Assembly (NCBI RefSeq): GCF_005222695.1
Contig: NZ_STGG01000009.1
Span: 1 to 64,000 of the forward strand
DNA: 64,000 bases
Source of the DNA: Massilia sp. HP4
GTDB lineage: Bacteria > Pseudomonadota > Gammaproteobacteria > Burkholderiales > Burkholderiaceae_D
Direction: 5' to 3'
Below the pieces are notes generated by a model. That model was given only the letters and a program-made list of their open reading frames with translations. It made no database searches and was not told where the DNA came from. The position numbers were made by a program, and so were the translations under genes. This document shows, one piece after another, positions 28,725-40,101 of the stretch. Numbering within the stretch: position 1 is the first letter of the stretch; every line of letters begins with the position of its first letter.

Positions 28725-30133
28725 TGCCGACGCCCATCATGGTTCGCGGCGCGCTGGCCACCGCCGCGGCGCTGCTGCTGGCCGGCTGTGCCAGCACCGA
28801 TCCTGCCGCCGCCTTGCGCGCCAGCGCGGGCGAGGCCCACGCCCGCACCGGCGTCGAGCCGCGCCTGCTGCGCGATGAGGACGACCGGCGCGCGCTCGCC
28901 ACCGAGATCGACGCCCTGCTGAAGGAGCCGCTTGGCCTGGACGCCGCGGTGCGCATCGCGGTCCTGAACCATCCCGGCCTGCAGGCCAGCTACTGGGACG
29001 CCGGCATCGCCCAGGCCGACCTGGCCCAGGCCTCGCGCCTGCGCAATCCATCCTTCGGCTTTTCGCGCATGAGCGGCGGCGGCAGCCGCGAGATCGAACG
29101 CGGCGTGTCGCTCGACCTGGCCGGCCTCTTGACCATGCCGCTGCGCCAGCGCATGGCCGCGCGCCGCCACGAGGAGGCGACGCTGCAGGTGGCCGCCGCC
29201 ATCGAGCGCCATGCGATCGCCACCCGGCGCGCCTGGATCGAAGCGGTGGCCGCCGGCCAGGCGCTCGACTACGCGCGCCAGGTCGCGGCCGCGGCCGACG
29301 CATCGAGCGAACTGATGGAGCGCATGACCTTGGCCGGCAATGCCAGCGCCCTCGACCTGGCGCGCGAATCGGCCTTCCACGCCGAAGCCGGCGCCGCCGT
29401 GCTGCGCGCCGGCCGCGCACGCGACGCGGCCCGCGAACACCTGACGCGCCAGCTCGGCCTGTGGGGCGACCAGGCTGGCTACACCCTGCCCGAACGCTTG
29501 CCGGAACTGCCCGCGCAGCCGGTCGCGCTGACCGGCATCGAACGCCTGGCGCTCGAACGGCGCCTGGACGTGCGCGCCGCGCGCGCCGCCGCCGCCGGCA
29601 CCGCCGACGACCTCGGGCTCACGCGCGCCACGCGCATGGTCAATGTGCTCGACCTGGGCTACGCCAGCAAGAGCGAGACGGGCGAAGCCCGCAGCGAAGG
29701 CTATGAAGTCTCGCTCGAACTGCCGCTGTTCGACTGGGGGGCTGCCCGCGTCGCGCGCGCCGAAGGCGTCTATATGCAGGCCCTGGGCCGGGTCGCCGGG
29801 ACGGCGGTGAATGCGCGCAGCGAAGCGCGCGCCGGCTACCTGGGCTACCGCGCCAGCCACGACGTCGCCCGCCATTACCGCGACCACGTGATCCCGCTGC
29901 GCAAAAGCATCGCGAACGAAACCCTGCTGCGCTATAACGGCATGCTGGCCAGCCCCTTCGAGCTGCTGGCCGATGCGCGCGAACAGGCGGCGGCGGTGCA
30001 CGCCACGATCGAGGCCCTGAAGGATTTCTGGCTGGCCGAGGCCGACCTCGAAGCCGCGCTCGGCGGCCGCCTGCCGCCTGCCCAGCAGACCACCGCGCCT
30101 GCCCACGCCCACGACAACAAGGAAGCACAATGA
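28724..30133 (+). CDS. TolC-family outer-membrane efflux lipoprotein
   Basis: A 469-residue outer-membrane channel component. The lipobox LLLAGC near residue 24 gives a lipid anchor. Two OEP repeats follow, rich in coiled coil (NHPGLQASYWDAGIAQADLA and a second half with ERLALERRLDVRAARAAAAG). Such proteins pair with RND or membrane-fusion partners, which are not in this window; in copper clusters they occur next to multicopper oxidases. It overlaps the preceding gene by 1 nt and the following one by 4 nt (ATGA). The metal link is by context. Confidence 0.85.
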   Translation: MPTPIMVRGALATAAALLLAGCASTDPAAALRASAGEAHARTGVEPRLLRDEDDRRALATEIDALLKEPLGLDAAVRIAVLNHPGLQASYWDAGIAQADLAQASRLRNPSFGFSRMSGGGSREIERGVSLDLAGLLTMPLRQRMAARRHEEATLQVAAAIERHAIATRRAWIEAVAAGQALDYARQVAAAADASSELMERMTLAGNASALDLARESAFHAEAGAAVLRAGRARDAAREHLTRQLGLWGDQAGYTLPERLPELPAQPVALTGIERLALERRLDVRAARAAAAGTADDLGLTRATRMVNVLDLGYASKSETGEARSEGYEVSLELPLFDWGAARVARAEGVYMQALGRVAGTAVNARSEARAGYLGYRASHDVARHYRDHVIPLRKSIANETLLRYNGMLASPFELLADAREQAAAVHATIEALKDFWLAEADLEAALGGRLPPAQQTTAPAHAHDNKEAQ

Positions 30134-31517
30134 CCAATCGCAGATCGTTCCTGACCGGCGCCGGCGTGACCATGCTGGGCGCCTCGCTGGTCAGCAAGGC
30201 CGGCGCCGCCGCGCTGCCGGAAGCCCCGGTACACCACTCAGCCGCCACCGCCGCCCCGCTGGCGCCCACCAGCGGCCGTCCCTACAACCCGGTGGTCACC
30301 CTCAACGGCTGGACCCTGCCCTGGCGCATGAAGGACGGCGTCAAGGAATTCCACCTGGTGGCCGAACCCGTGGTGCGCGAACTGGCGCCCGGCATGCAGG
30401 CCAACCTGTGGGGCTATAACGGCCAGAGCCCCGGCCCCACCATCGAGGTGGTCGAGGGCGACCGGGTGCGCATTTTCGTCACCAACAAACTGCCCGAACA
30501 CACCAGCGTGCACTGGCACGGCCAGTTGCTGCCGTGCGGGATGGATGGCGTGACGGGCCTGACCCAGCCCGGCATCGGGCCGGGTAAAACCTTCGTCTAT
30601 GAATTCGTGGCGCGCCATGCCGGCACCTTCATGTACCACCCGCACGCCGACGAGATGCAGCAGATGGCGATGGGGATGATGGGCTTCTGGGTCACGCACC
30701 CGAAGAATCCGCGCCAGCATGCCGTCGACCGCGACTACGTGATGCTGCTGTCGTCCTACGACATCGAGCCGGGCAGCTACACGCCGCGCACCAACACCAT
30801 GCTCGACTTCAACCTGTGGACCATCAATAGCCGGGTGTTCCCGGGCCTGGATCCGCTGGTCGCGCGGCAGAACGACAAGGTGCGCATCCGGGTCGGCAAT
30901 CTCACCATGACGAACCACCCGATCCACCTGCACGGCCACCGCTTCGAGGTGACCGGCACCGACGGCGGCTGGGTGCCGAAATCGGCGCGCTGGCCCGAGG
31001 TGACCACCGACATCGCGGTCGGCCAGATGCGGGCCGTCGAATTCGTGGCCGATGCGCCGGGCGACTGGGCCTTCCATTGCCATAAATCGCACCACACGAT
31101 GAACGCGATGGGCCATGACGTGCCGACCCTGATCGGGGTCGACCACCGCGGCGTGGCCGAGAAGATCAACCAGCTGGTGCCGGGCTATATGGTCATGGGC
31201 GACAAGGGCGGCTCGATGGGCGACATGAAGATGGCGCTGCCCCCCAATACGCTGCCGATGATGAGCGGCGACGGCCCCTTCGGCAACCTGGAAATGGGCG
31301 GCATGTTCACGGTGCTGAAGGTGCGCGAGGGACTGGGGCGTAGCGACTACCGCGATCCAGGCTGGTACCGCCACCCGGCCGGCAGCGTCGCGCGCGAATG
31401 GACGGGCGAGGTGCCGGCGCCTGCCAGCGCACCGGACGCCAGGCCGGCGCCCGCGCCGGCCGGCCAGGCGCTGGACGCGCGCAAGCCCGGCGCCAGGGGC
31501 CACGGCGGCCACCAGCA

Positions 31518-31521
<4 letters not shown>
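30130..31521 (+). CDS. Tat-exported multicopper oxidase
   Basis: A periplasmic oxidase of 463 residues, probably oxidising Cu(I) or phenols. The Tat signal has NRRSFLTG followed by a hydrophobic stretch. Copper ligands lie in HWHGQ, HPHADEM, HPIHLHGH and HCHKSHHTMNAM; the last gives the type-1 site Cys/His/Met. A Met-rich segment near residue 360-395 (MGDMKMALPP, MMSG, MGGMF) resembles the Met-rich inserts of cuprous oxidases. The C-terminus is a Pro/Ala linker ending HGGHQH. It is shorter than plasmid CopA-type oxidases. It is last in the operon and its stop overlaps that of the convergent kinase. Confidence 0.92.
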
Positions 31522-34301
<2,780 letters not shown>

Positions 34302-34468
34302 GGTTCTCCCCGTGGAGGATCCGGCGGGGGCAGCGAGGTTTTTTCCGGGCTGGCCAAGCGGCGCCTGTATTTATTGTCGTTTCAATAAAATATAGCGCAA
34401 TTACCACCGCCCGGGGAGGAAAATTGATGTCTTATCGTCCACATCCGATACTTTGGACGGAGAATTTT

Positions 34469-34675
34469 CTATACCAAGGTGCGCGCCGTGACCGGATAGC
34501 CGGCGCCGTCGATGGCGGCGACGATGCGCTCGAGGTCGGCCTGGCTGGCGATGCGCACGCTGGCCTTGTCGAGGTCGATCGCTACCGTGGCTTCGGCGTC
34601 GACCGCCTGTACCGACTTGGTGACGCGCCCCACGCAGTGATTGCAGCTCATGCCTTCCACGGTCAGTTCATACAT
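34469..34675 (-). CDS. possible separately translated CopZ-like copper chaperone
   Basis: Inside the ATPase frame, ATG at 34675 begins [14 protein letters not shown], exactly where a free CopZ would begin, giving 68 residues ending TARTLV. The ATG is preceded at ideal spacing by AGGAG. The same stop codon serves both products. Either the ATPase and a former copZ gene fused when a stop was lost, or both forms are made. Copper chaperones of this type bind Cu(I) through MxCxxC. The separate product is inferred, not shown. Confidence 0.45.
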   Translation of the reverse strand: MYELTVEGMSCNHCVGRVTKSVQAVDAEATVAIDLDKASVRIASQADLERIVAAIDGAGYPVTARTLV

Positions 34676-36940
34676 GGTGTTTTCTCCTGGTGCTTGGGGC
34701 GTCGTCGCCCCGGTGGTTGAAATGGATTCAATATCAGGTTCGGGCTCGGGTGCGCTTGCGGGCAAGGCCGGTGCGCCCTTCCAGCGCCGCAGCAGCAGCG
34801 CGTTGGCCACCACGCTGACCGAACTGGCCGCCATGGCGGCGCCGGCCAGCACCGGATCGAGCAGGCCAAAGGCCGCCAGCGGCAGGCCGATCACGTTATA
34901 CACGAAGGCCCAACCCAGGTTCTGGCGGATCTTGCGGTAGGTGCGGCGCGACACGGCGATGGCGTCGGCCACCAGCCGCGGATCGCCGCGCATCAGGGTC
35001 ACGCCCGCGCTGTGCATGGCGACGTCGGTGCCGGTCGCCATCGCCATGCCGACGTCGGCCGCCGCCAGGGCCGGCGCATCGTTGATGCCGTCGCCGACCA
35101 TCGCCACCCTGCGCCCCTGCCGGCGCAGCGCGTCGACGACCTGCGCCTTGTCGGCCGGCAGCACCTCGGCATGCACGCGGCCGATACCGAGCTGTTGCGC
35201 CACGCTGCGCACGGCGCCGGGGCTGTCGCCGCTGAGAAGGACCGGCTCGATGCCGATCCGTTTCAGATGCGCGACGGCCTCCAGCGCGCCCGGCTTGATC
35301 CGGTCGCCGAAGGCGAGCAGGCCTCTCACGGTCAACCGGCCGTCGCGGCGCTCGGCCAGCCAGGACACGGTGCGGCCCAGCGCTTCGTGTTCTTCGGCGC
35401 CGGCCGCCGGCAAGCCCAGTTCTTCCATCAGGCGCCGGTTGCCCAGCAACAGCGTGGCGCCATCGACCTCGGCCTCGACGCCGCGGCCCGGCAAGGCGCG
35501 CACGGCGCCGGCCGCTTGCGACGCGATGCCGCGGCGCATCGCTTCCTCGAGCACGGCCCCGGCCAGCGGGTGGGAACTGCCCTGCTGCACGCTGGCCGCC
35601 AGCGCCAGCAGGCGCGCGGGATCGTCGCCCTCGCAGGCCAGCAAGCGCGGCTTGCCCTCGGTCAGGGTGCCGGTCTTGTCGAACACCACCACGTCCAGCG
35701 CATGCGCGCTCTCGAGCGCTTCGGCATCCTTGATCAGGATCCCGTGCCTGGCCGCGGCCCCGGTGCCGACCATCACGGCGGTCGGCGTGGCCAGCCCCAG
35801 CGCGCACGGACAGGCGATCACCAGCACCGCCACCGCATTGAGCAGGGCCGCCTGCCAGTCGCCGCTGGCCACGCCCCATCCGAGCAGGGTCGCCAGGGCG
35901 AGCGCCAGCACGACCGGCACGAACACCGCGCTGACCCGGTCCACCAGGCGCTGGATCGGCGCCTTGACCGCCTGCGCATCCTCGACCATGCGGATGATCT
36001 GCGACAGCATCGTCGCCGCGCCGACCGCGGTCGCCTCGACCAGCAGCAGGCCGTCGGCGTTCACTGCGCCGCCGGCCACCTTGTCGCCCGGGCCTTTTGC
36101 CACCGGCAGGCTCTCTCCGGTCAGCAGCGATTCATCGAGGTGGCTGCGGCCGTCGACCACGCGGCCGTCGGCCGGCACCCGGGCGCCGGGCTTGACCACC
36201 ATCAGGTCGCCCACGCGCAACTCGCCCAGCGGCAGCTGCAGGTCTGCGCCCGCGCGCCGCACCAGTGCTTCGTCGGGCCGCAGGCGGCCGAGCGCATCCA
36301 GGGCGGCCAGGGTCTGGCGCTTGGCCCGGCCTTCGAGCCACTTGCCGAGCAAGACCAGGGTGATCACGACCGCCGACGACTCGAAGTACAGATGCGGCTC
36401 GGCGTGGGCGCCATGCCCGCTGGCGGTGAGCAGCAGGTAGAGCGACAGGCCGTAGGCCGCGCTGGTGCCGAGCGCCACCAGCAAATCCATATTGCCGCTG
36501 CCGGCGCGCAGCGCCTTCCAGCCGGCGCGGTAGAAACGCGCGCCGAGCCAGAACTGGACCGGCGTGGCCAGCGCCAGCTGCAGCCAGCCGGGCAGCATCC
36601 AGTCACGGCCGAATGGCGCGGCCAGCATCGGCAGCACCAGGGGCAGGCTCAGGATCGTCGCGGCGGCCACCGGCCACCAGGCGGGCAACTGGCCGGCGTG
36701 CTCCTTGCGAGGCGGCGCGGCGCCATGGGCATCGGGCAGCACGAGCGCCGCCTCATAGCCGGCCGTGCGCACGGCGGCGGCCAGGACCTCGGCCGCTACC
36801 TCTCCCTGCACGCTGGCCTTCTCGGTCGCCAGGTTGACGCTGGCGTGGTTCACCCCCGGCACCGCGCGCAGCGCCTTCTCGACCCGCGCCACGCAGGAGG
36901 CGCAAGTCATGCCTTCGATGTCCAGGACGGTGTTGTTCAT
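34469..36940 (-). CDS. copA: Cu(I)-exporting P1B-type ATPase with fused C-terminal CopZ-like domain
   Basis: An inner-membrane pump of 823 residues. The N-terminal HMA domain has GMTCASC. Eight membrane helices carry the CPC metal site ([12 protein letters not shown]); also seen are LLTGES, the phosphorylation site [20 protein letters not shown] and [11 protein letters not shown]. After the last helix and a linker of about 30 residues comes a second complete HMA domain (about 756-823) with GMSCNHC, resembling a free CopZ chaperone. C-terminal HMA domains are unusual. The start [11 protein letters not shown] at 36940 is preferred to an ATG at 36961, because the CueR-type promoter would start transcription about there. 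Confidence 0.93.
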   Translation of the reverse strand: MNNTVLDIEGMTCASCVARVEKALRAVPGVNHASVNLATEKASVQGEVAAEVLAAAVRTAGYEAALVLPDAHGAAPPRKEHAGQLPAWWPVAAATILSLPLVLPMLAAPFGRDWMLPGWLQLALATPVQFWLGARFYRAGWKALRAGSGNMDLLVALGTSAAYGLSLYLLLTASGHGAHAEPHLYFESSAVVITLVLLGKWLEGRAKRQTLAALDALGRLRPDEALVRRAGADLQLPLGELRVGDLMVVKPGARVPADGRVVDGRSHLDESLLTGESLPVAKGPGDKVAGGAVNADGLLLVEATAVGAATMLSQIIRMVEDAQAVKAPIQRLVDRVSAVFVPVVLALALATLLGWGVASGDWQAALLNAVAVLVIACPCALGLATPTAVMVGTGAAARHGILIKDAEALESAHALDVVVFDKTGTLTEGKPRLLACEGDDPARLLALAASVQQGSSHPLAGAVLEEAMRRGIASQAAGAVRALPGRGVEAEVDGATLLLGNRRLMEELGLPAAGAEEHEALGRTVSWLAERRDGRLTVRGLLAFGDRIKPGALEAVAHLKRIGIEPVLLSGDSPGAVRSVAQQLGIGRVHAEVLPADKAQVVDALRRQGRRVAMVGDGINDAPALAAADVGMAMATGTDVAMHSAGVTLMRGDPRLVADAIAVSRRTYRKIRQNLGWAFVYNVIGLPLAAFGLLDPVLAGAAMAASSVSVVANALLLRRWKGAPALPASAPEPEPDIESISTTGATTPQAPGENTMYELTVEGMSCNHCVGRVTKSVQAVDAEATVAIDLDKASVRIASQADLERIVAAIDGAGYPVTARTLV
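34684..34688 (-). promoter_or_regulatory. internal ribosome binding site before the CopZ-like domain
   Basis: AGGAG on the minus strand, 8 nt before the ATG at 34675, inside the coding sequence of the ATPase. It encodes the PGE of the linker. Confidence 0.6.
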
Positions 36941-36967
36941 TTGCTTGTTCCCATGATCCATACCATG

Positions 36968-36998
36968 AGGATAATCCTTCCCACGATGGGAAGGTCAA
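36968..36998 (-). promoter_or_regulatory. CueR/MerR-type promoter of the copper ATPase
   Basis: On the minus strand, TTGACC (36998-36993) and TATCCT (36973-36968) are separated by 19 nt, the over-long spacing typical of MerR-family activators. The spacer carries the perfect dyad CCTTCCCACGATGGGAAGG (36976-36994), very close to the E. coli CueR site before copA. No cueR-like gene is in the window. Confidence 0.9.
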
Positions 36999-37101
36999 GG
37001 GGTTTTCATTTAGTTCACGCGACGGGCTTGCGCGGGTCGCAGGCATGGGCCCGCCAAAGAGAATAAAACTAAGGCTGGCCCTCGTTCACGCAGGAGCACC
37101 G

Positions 37102-38610
37102 ATGAAGTCGCCCATCACGCTATTCCTCTGGATACTGCTGACCATCCTCTTGTCCGCCTGCGGCGGCAAAGACCACGACAAAACCCAGGCCGAGCGCGCG
37201 GGCATCGGCGCCATCGCCCAGGCCGCCGGGGCCACGCCGTTCGTGGCGCAACTGAGCCATACCCTGCACGATTTCTCCCACCTCGACAGCGTGCACTACA
37301 CCATCGCCGCCCGCCCGGGCACGCATTCGCGGCCGGTGTCGGTCACCTACGACCGCGCCTGGCTGGGGCGGCGCGCGGCCTGGGACGGGCCCAGCGAGCG
37401 CATCGCCTTCCCGGTGTTCGGCCTGTACGCGAATCACCGCAACGAACTGACCCTGACCACCCGCTTTCGCGACGGCTCGCTGCATCAATCGACGCTGGCA
37501 GTGGTCACCGGCGCCTACACCGGCCCGGCCACGCTGTACGCCACGCCCGAGGTGCGCACCGCGCGCGGCGCGGCCTCGCCCGGCTTCGACTACATGCTGG
37601 TCAAGAACGGCATCACGATGCCGGTCATCCTCGACAGCGACGGCCAGATGCGCTGGGCCGGCGCCGCGGTCGCCAACTCGTTCTCGTCGCTGTTCGGCGA
37701 CGACGCCTTCTATCTGGGCGACCAGGCCGCGCCGCTGCTGCACCGGGTCGACGTCGACGGCAGCGTGCGCAGCAGCCGCCTCGACGACCCCAGGTTCACC
37801 AACTTCCACCACGAACTGGCGCGCGGCAAGAGCGGCTTCCTGGCCGAACTCGATGCCGAGGTCGGCGGCGTGCGGCTGATCGAATCGATCCTGGCCGAGA
37901 TCGACCTATCGGGACGGGTGCTCAAGGAATGGGACCTGGGCCAGATCTTCCGCGCGGCGATGCGCGCGGGTGGAGACAATCCCGACAACTTCGTGCGCGA
38001 CGGCGTCGACTGGTTCCACATGAATTCGGCCATCTACGACGCCCAGGACAATACGCTGCTGATCTCGAGCCGCGAGAACTTCGTCGTCAAGCTCGACTAC
38101 GACACCGGCGCCATCCGCTGGCTGCTGGGCGACACCGGCAAGCACTGGTATGTCAATTATCCATCGCTGCGCGCGCTGGCGCTGCGCGTGACCGAGGGCA
38201 AGGCGCCGATCGGCCAGCACAGCCTGTCGGTGGCGCCCAACGGCGAACTGATCCTATTTAACAACGGCCTGGCAAGCTTCAACCAGCCGGCCGGCGCGCC
38301 GGCTGGCCAGAACCGCAGTTACAGCACGCCGTCGCGCTATGCGATCGACGACAAGGCGCGCACCGCGCGCGAAGTCTGGACCTGGGATGCCAACCGCGAG
38401 CTGCTGTCCGACATCTGCTCGTCGACATATGAAGGCGCGCCCGGCCAGTACCTGGTGGCCTATTCATCGCTGGCGGCGCGCACAAAGGCGCGCCTGGTGG
38501 CGCTGGACGGCGCCGGCCAGGTGGCTTTCGACTATGCCTATCCGAGCGAAGTGTGCAATACGGTGTTCATCGCCCAGCCGTTCCGGCTGGATGGGCTGCG
38601 ATTGCGCTAA
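37102..38610 (+). CDS. arylsulfotransferase (AssT-like) lipoprotein
   Basis: A 502-residue exported protein related to bacterial aryl-sulfate sulfotransferases, which move sulfate between phenols. The signal peptide ends in lipobox LLSAC, so it is membrane-anchored, whereas classical AssT is a free periplasmic enzyme. Family features include DWFHMNSAIYDAQDNTLLIS, SRENFVVKLDYDTGAIRWLL and QHSLSVAPNGELILFNNG. The start at 37102 has AGGAG six nt upstream. It is divergent from the copper ATPase, 140 nt apart. No DsbA/DsbB-like partner (AssT is often coupled to these) is adjacent. Confidence 0.85.
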   Translation: MKSPITLFLWILLTILLSACGGKDHDKTQAERAGIGAIAQAAGATPFVAQLSHTLHDFSHLDSVHYTIAARPGTHSRPVSVTYDRAWLGRRAAWDGPSERIAFPVFGLYANHRNELTLTTRFRDGSLHQSTLAVVTGAYTGPATLYATPEVRTARGAASPGFDYMLVKNGITMPVILDSDGQMRWAGAAVANSFSSLFGDDAFYLGDQAAPLLHRVDVDGSVRSSRLDDPRFTNFHHELARGKSGFLAELDAEVGGVRLIESILAEIDLSGRVLKEWDLGQIFRAAMRAGGDNPDNFVRDGVDWFHMNSAIYDAQDNTLLISSRENFVVKLDYDTGAIRWLLGDTGKHWYVNYPSLRALALRVTEGKAPIGQHSLSVAPNGELILFNNGLASFNQPAGAPAGQNRSYSTPSRYAIDDKARTAREVWTWDANRELLSDICSSTYEGAPGQYLVAYSSLAARTKARLVALDGAGQVAFDYAYPSEVCNTVFIAQPFRLDGLRLR

Positions 38611-38615
38611 GGTGC

Positions 38616-38942
38616 TTAGCTGCCGACGCCAAGAAAGACGCCAACCGCCAGCTCCACCCAGACTGCGGCGCCCACCAGGGCCACCGCGCCCACGGCCAGC
38701 ACCTGCTGCCACAGCGTCAGGCGCGCTACCCGGCGCGCGGTGCGCAGGCAAGCCAGCCCGGTGCCGGCCAGCAGCACGGCGGCAGCGGCGAAATCGAAGC
38801 CGCTCCAGGTGACCTGGCGCGTAAACTGCATGGCGACCAGCGGCACCAGCAGGATCATTGCCGTCGCCAGCCCGACCCGCAACAGGTCGATGCCCATCGT
38901 GTCCTTGTGTGCCTGAATATCCTGTCCGCCTGCGGTATGCAT
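38616..38942 (-). CDS. small inner-membrane protein of unknown function
   Basis: 108 residues with three hydrophobic segments (VGLATAMILLVPLVAMQF, FAAAAVLLAGTGLACL and VLAVGAVALVGAAVWVELAV). I do not recognise the family. An excellent ribosome binding site (AGGAGAACACC before the ATG) supports the start. The gene is convergent with the arylsulfotransferase, 5 nt apart. Confidence 0.65.
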   Translation of the reverse strand: MHTAGGQDIQAHKDTMGIDLLRVGLATAMILLVPLVAMQFTRQVTWSGFDFAAAAVLLAGTGLACLRTARRVARLTLWQQVLAVGAVALVGAAVWVELAVGVFLGVGS

Positions 38943-39146
38943 GGTGTTCTCCTGAATCTGACGAATCGGGCGCGCGGTGCCTGACCTTGTGTCGCCAGAT
39001 TATCTGAATTGCACCGGGAACGGAAGCGCAAGACACAGCGACGCCCGAGCGGCAGGCGCCATGATGTGCCATGATTGCAAAACTTTGTTACATACTTACC
39101 TCCGGGAATTTATATACTATCAGCGGTGCAAACTTTCCCGCCGACC

Positions 39147-39626
39147 ATGCGTTTTCTTTCCATCCTGCTGTCCGCATCGCTCTTTCTCGCCGCTTTCCAG
39201 TGCGCCGCCAGCCCAATGGCTCCCGAGGCAGCCCTGCGCGCAGCCGAGCAGCAACGCGCCGACGCCGTCGCCATCCGCGACATCGCCACCCTGCGCAAGC
39301 TGATCAGTGGCGACTACTACCATGTCGAGACCAGTGGCCGCGCCCGCACCAAGACCGAATTCCTGCAACTGCTGGCGCGCGGCGAGTTCGAGTTCCGTTC
39401 CTACGAAGTCGACGATATGGAAATCAGGATGCTCGACAATGGCCGCGCGGCGCTGGTCACCGGCCGCTTCCGGGCCGAGACGCAGGGCGCCAAGCGACCG
39501 CGCGAAATCCGCGGACGGTATGTACGCATGTGGGTGCTAGGGCCGGAAGGCTGGCGCAACACAATGCAGCAGAGCACTGAAATCCGCCCGCTCACGATCC
39601 AGCGCGACACGCGGGCACAACCATAA
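39147..39626 (+). CDS. exported NTF2-like (DUF4440) protein
   Basis: A 159-residue protein: signal peptide (MRFLSILLSASLFLAAFQCA) and a single NTF2/SnoaL-like fold of the DUF4440 type. It begins with the helix ALRAAEQQRADAVAIRDIAT, followed by KLISGDYYHVETSGRARTK and later strands RAALVTGRFRAE and GRYVRMWVL. This fold is used by isomerases and ligand-binding proteins; no active-site residues can be assigned. An ATG further upstream (39075) would add a stretch unlike a signal peptide. Confidence 0.75.
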   Translation: MRFLSILLSASLFLAAFQCAASPMAPEAALRAAEQQRADAVAIRDIATLRKLISGDYYHVETSGRARTKTEFLQLLARGEFEFRSYEVDDMEIRMLDNGRAALVTGRFRAETQGAKRPREIRGRYVRMWVLGPEGWRNTMQQSTEIRPLTIQRDTRAQP

Positions 39627-39721
39627 AGCCAGGCGGGCAGGCAGCTGTCCGTCATCTGTCGGCCACGAACGCATTCAAAATCGGTGTGACTGCTTGTCAA
39701 GGCGGCGTGATGCATCTATCA

Positions 39722-39736
39722 TGAGAATGATTATCA
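39722..39736. promoter_or_regulatory. Fur box
   Basis: TGAGAATGATTATCA matches the 7-1-7 Fur consensus TGATAATNATTATCA at 14 of 15 positions (one mismatch). It lies 55 nt before the DUF3649 gene, so the operon 39792-42100 is expected to be repressed by iron. Confidence 0.9.
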
Positions 39737-39791
39737 TTTGCCGTCTCATTTACGGTTCCATTCATTCCTGCCACGCCCAACCAGCGCGACC

Positions 39792-40100
39792 ATGACCTCG
39801 ATCACTCTCACGCCCCGCCACATCGCCTCGCGCACCGCGGTGGCCATCCTCGGCGGCTACGCCTTCACCTGGGGCGTCATCGCCCTGGGCATCGCCCTCA
39901 TGTACAGCGCCGGCATGGAATTCCATGACGCCGAGCACCTGTCTTACATCATCGGTTTCCTGGTCTTCCTGACCGCCTTCCTGGTCGCCTTCGCCGCCCA
40001 GGCGCTGCGCAAGGTGGCGCTGGTGCTGGTGGGCGGCGGCGCACTGATGAGCGCCGCCGCCTGGTGGGTGCAGGGCCTGATCATCGCTTCGGGGGTCTGA
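39792..40100 (+). CDS. DUF3649 inner-membrane protein
   Basis: First gene of an iron-uptake operon, 102 residues, three membrane segments (VAILGGYAFTWGVIALGIAL, LSYIIGFLVFLTAFLVAFAA and KVALVLVGGGALMSAAAW). DUF3649 proteins occur with PepSY-type and DUF3325 genes near siderophore receptors. I chose the ATG at 39792; an upstream one at 39738 would overlap the Fur region and add a non-hydrophobic head. The gene ends 1 nt before the next start. Confidence 0.8.
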   Translation: MTSITLTPRHIASRTAVAILGGYAFTWGVIALGIALMYSAGMEFHDAEHLSYIIGFLVFLTAFLVAFAAQALRKVALVLVGGGALMSAAAWWVQGLIIASGV

Positions 40101-40101
40101 T

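Noticed and set aside
34424..34720. Plus-strand frame with a strong GGAGGA before an ATG at 34427
   Set aside because: After about ten codons it runs antisense through the end of the copper ATPase, and its protein looks like the reverse reading of that gene. The SD-like sequence is probably chance.
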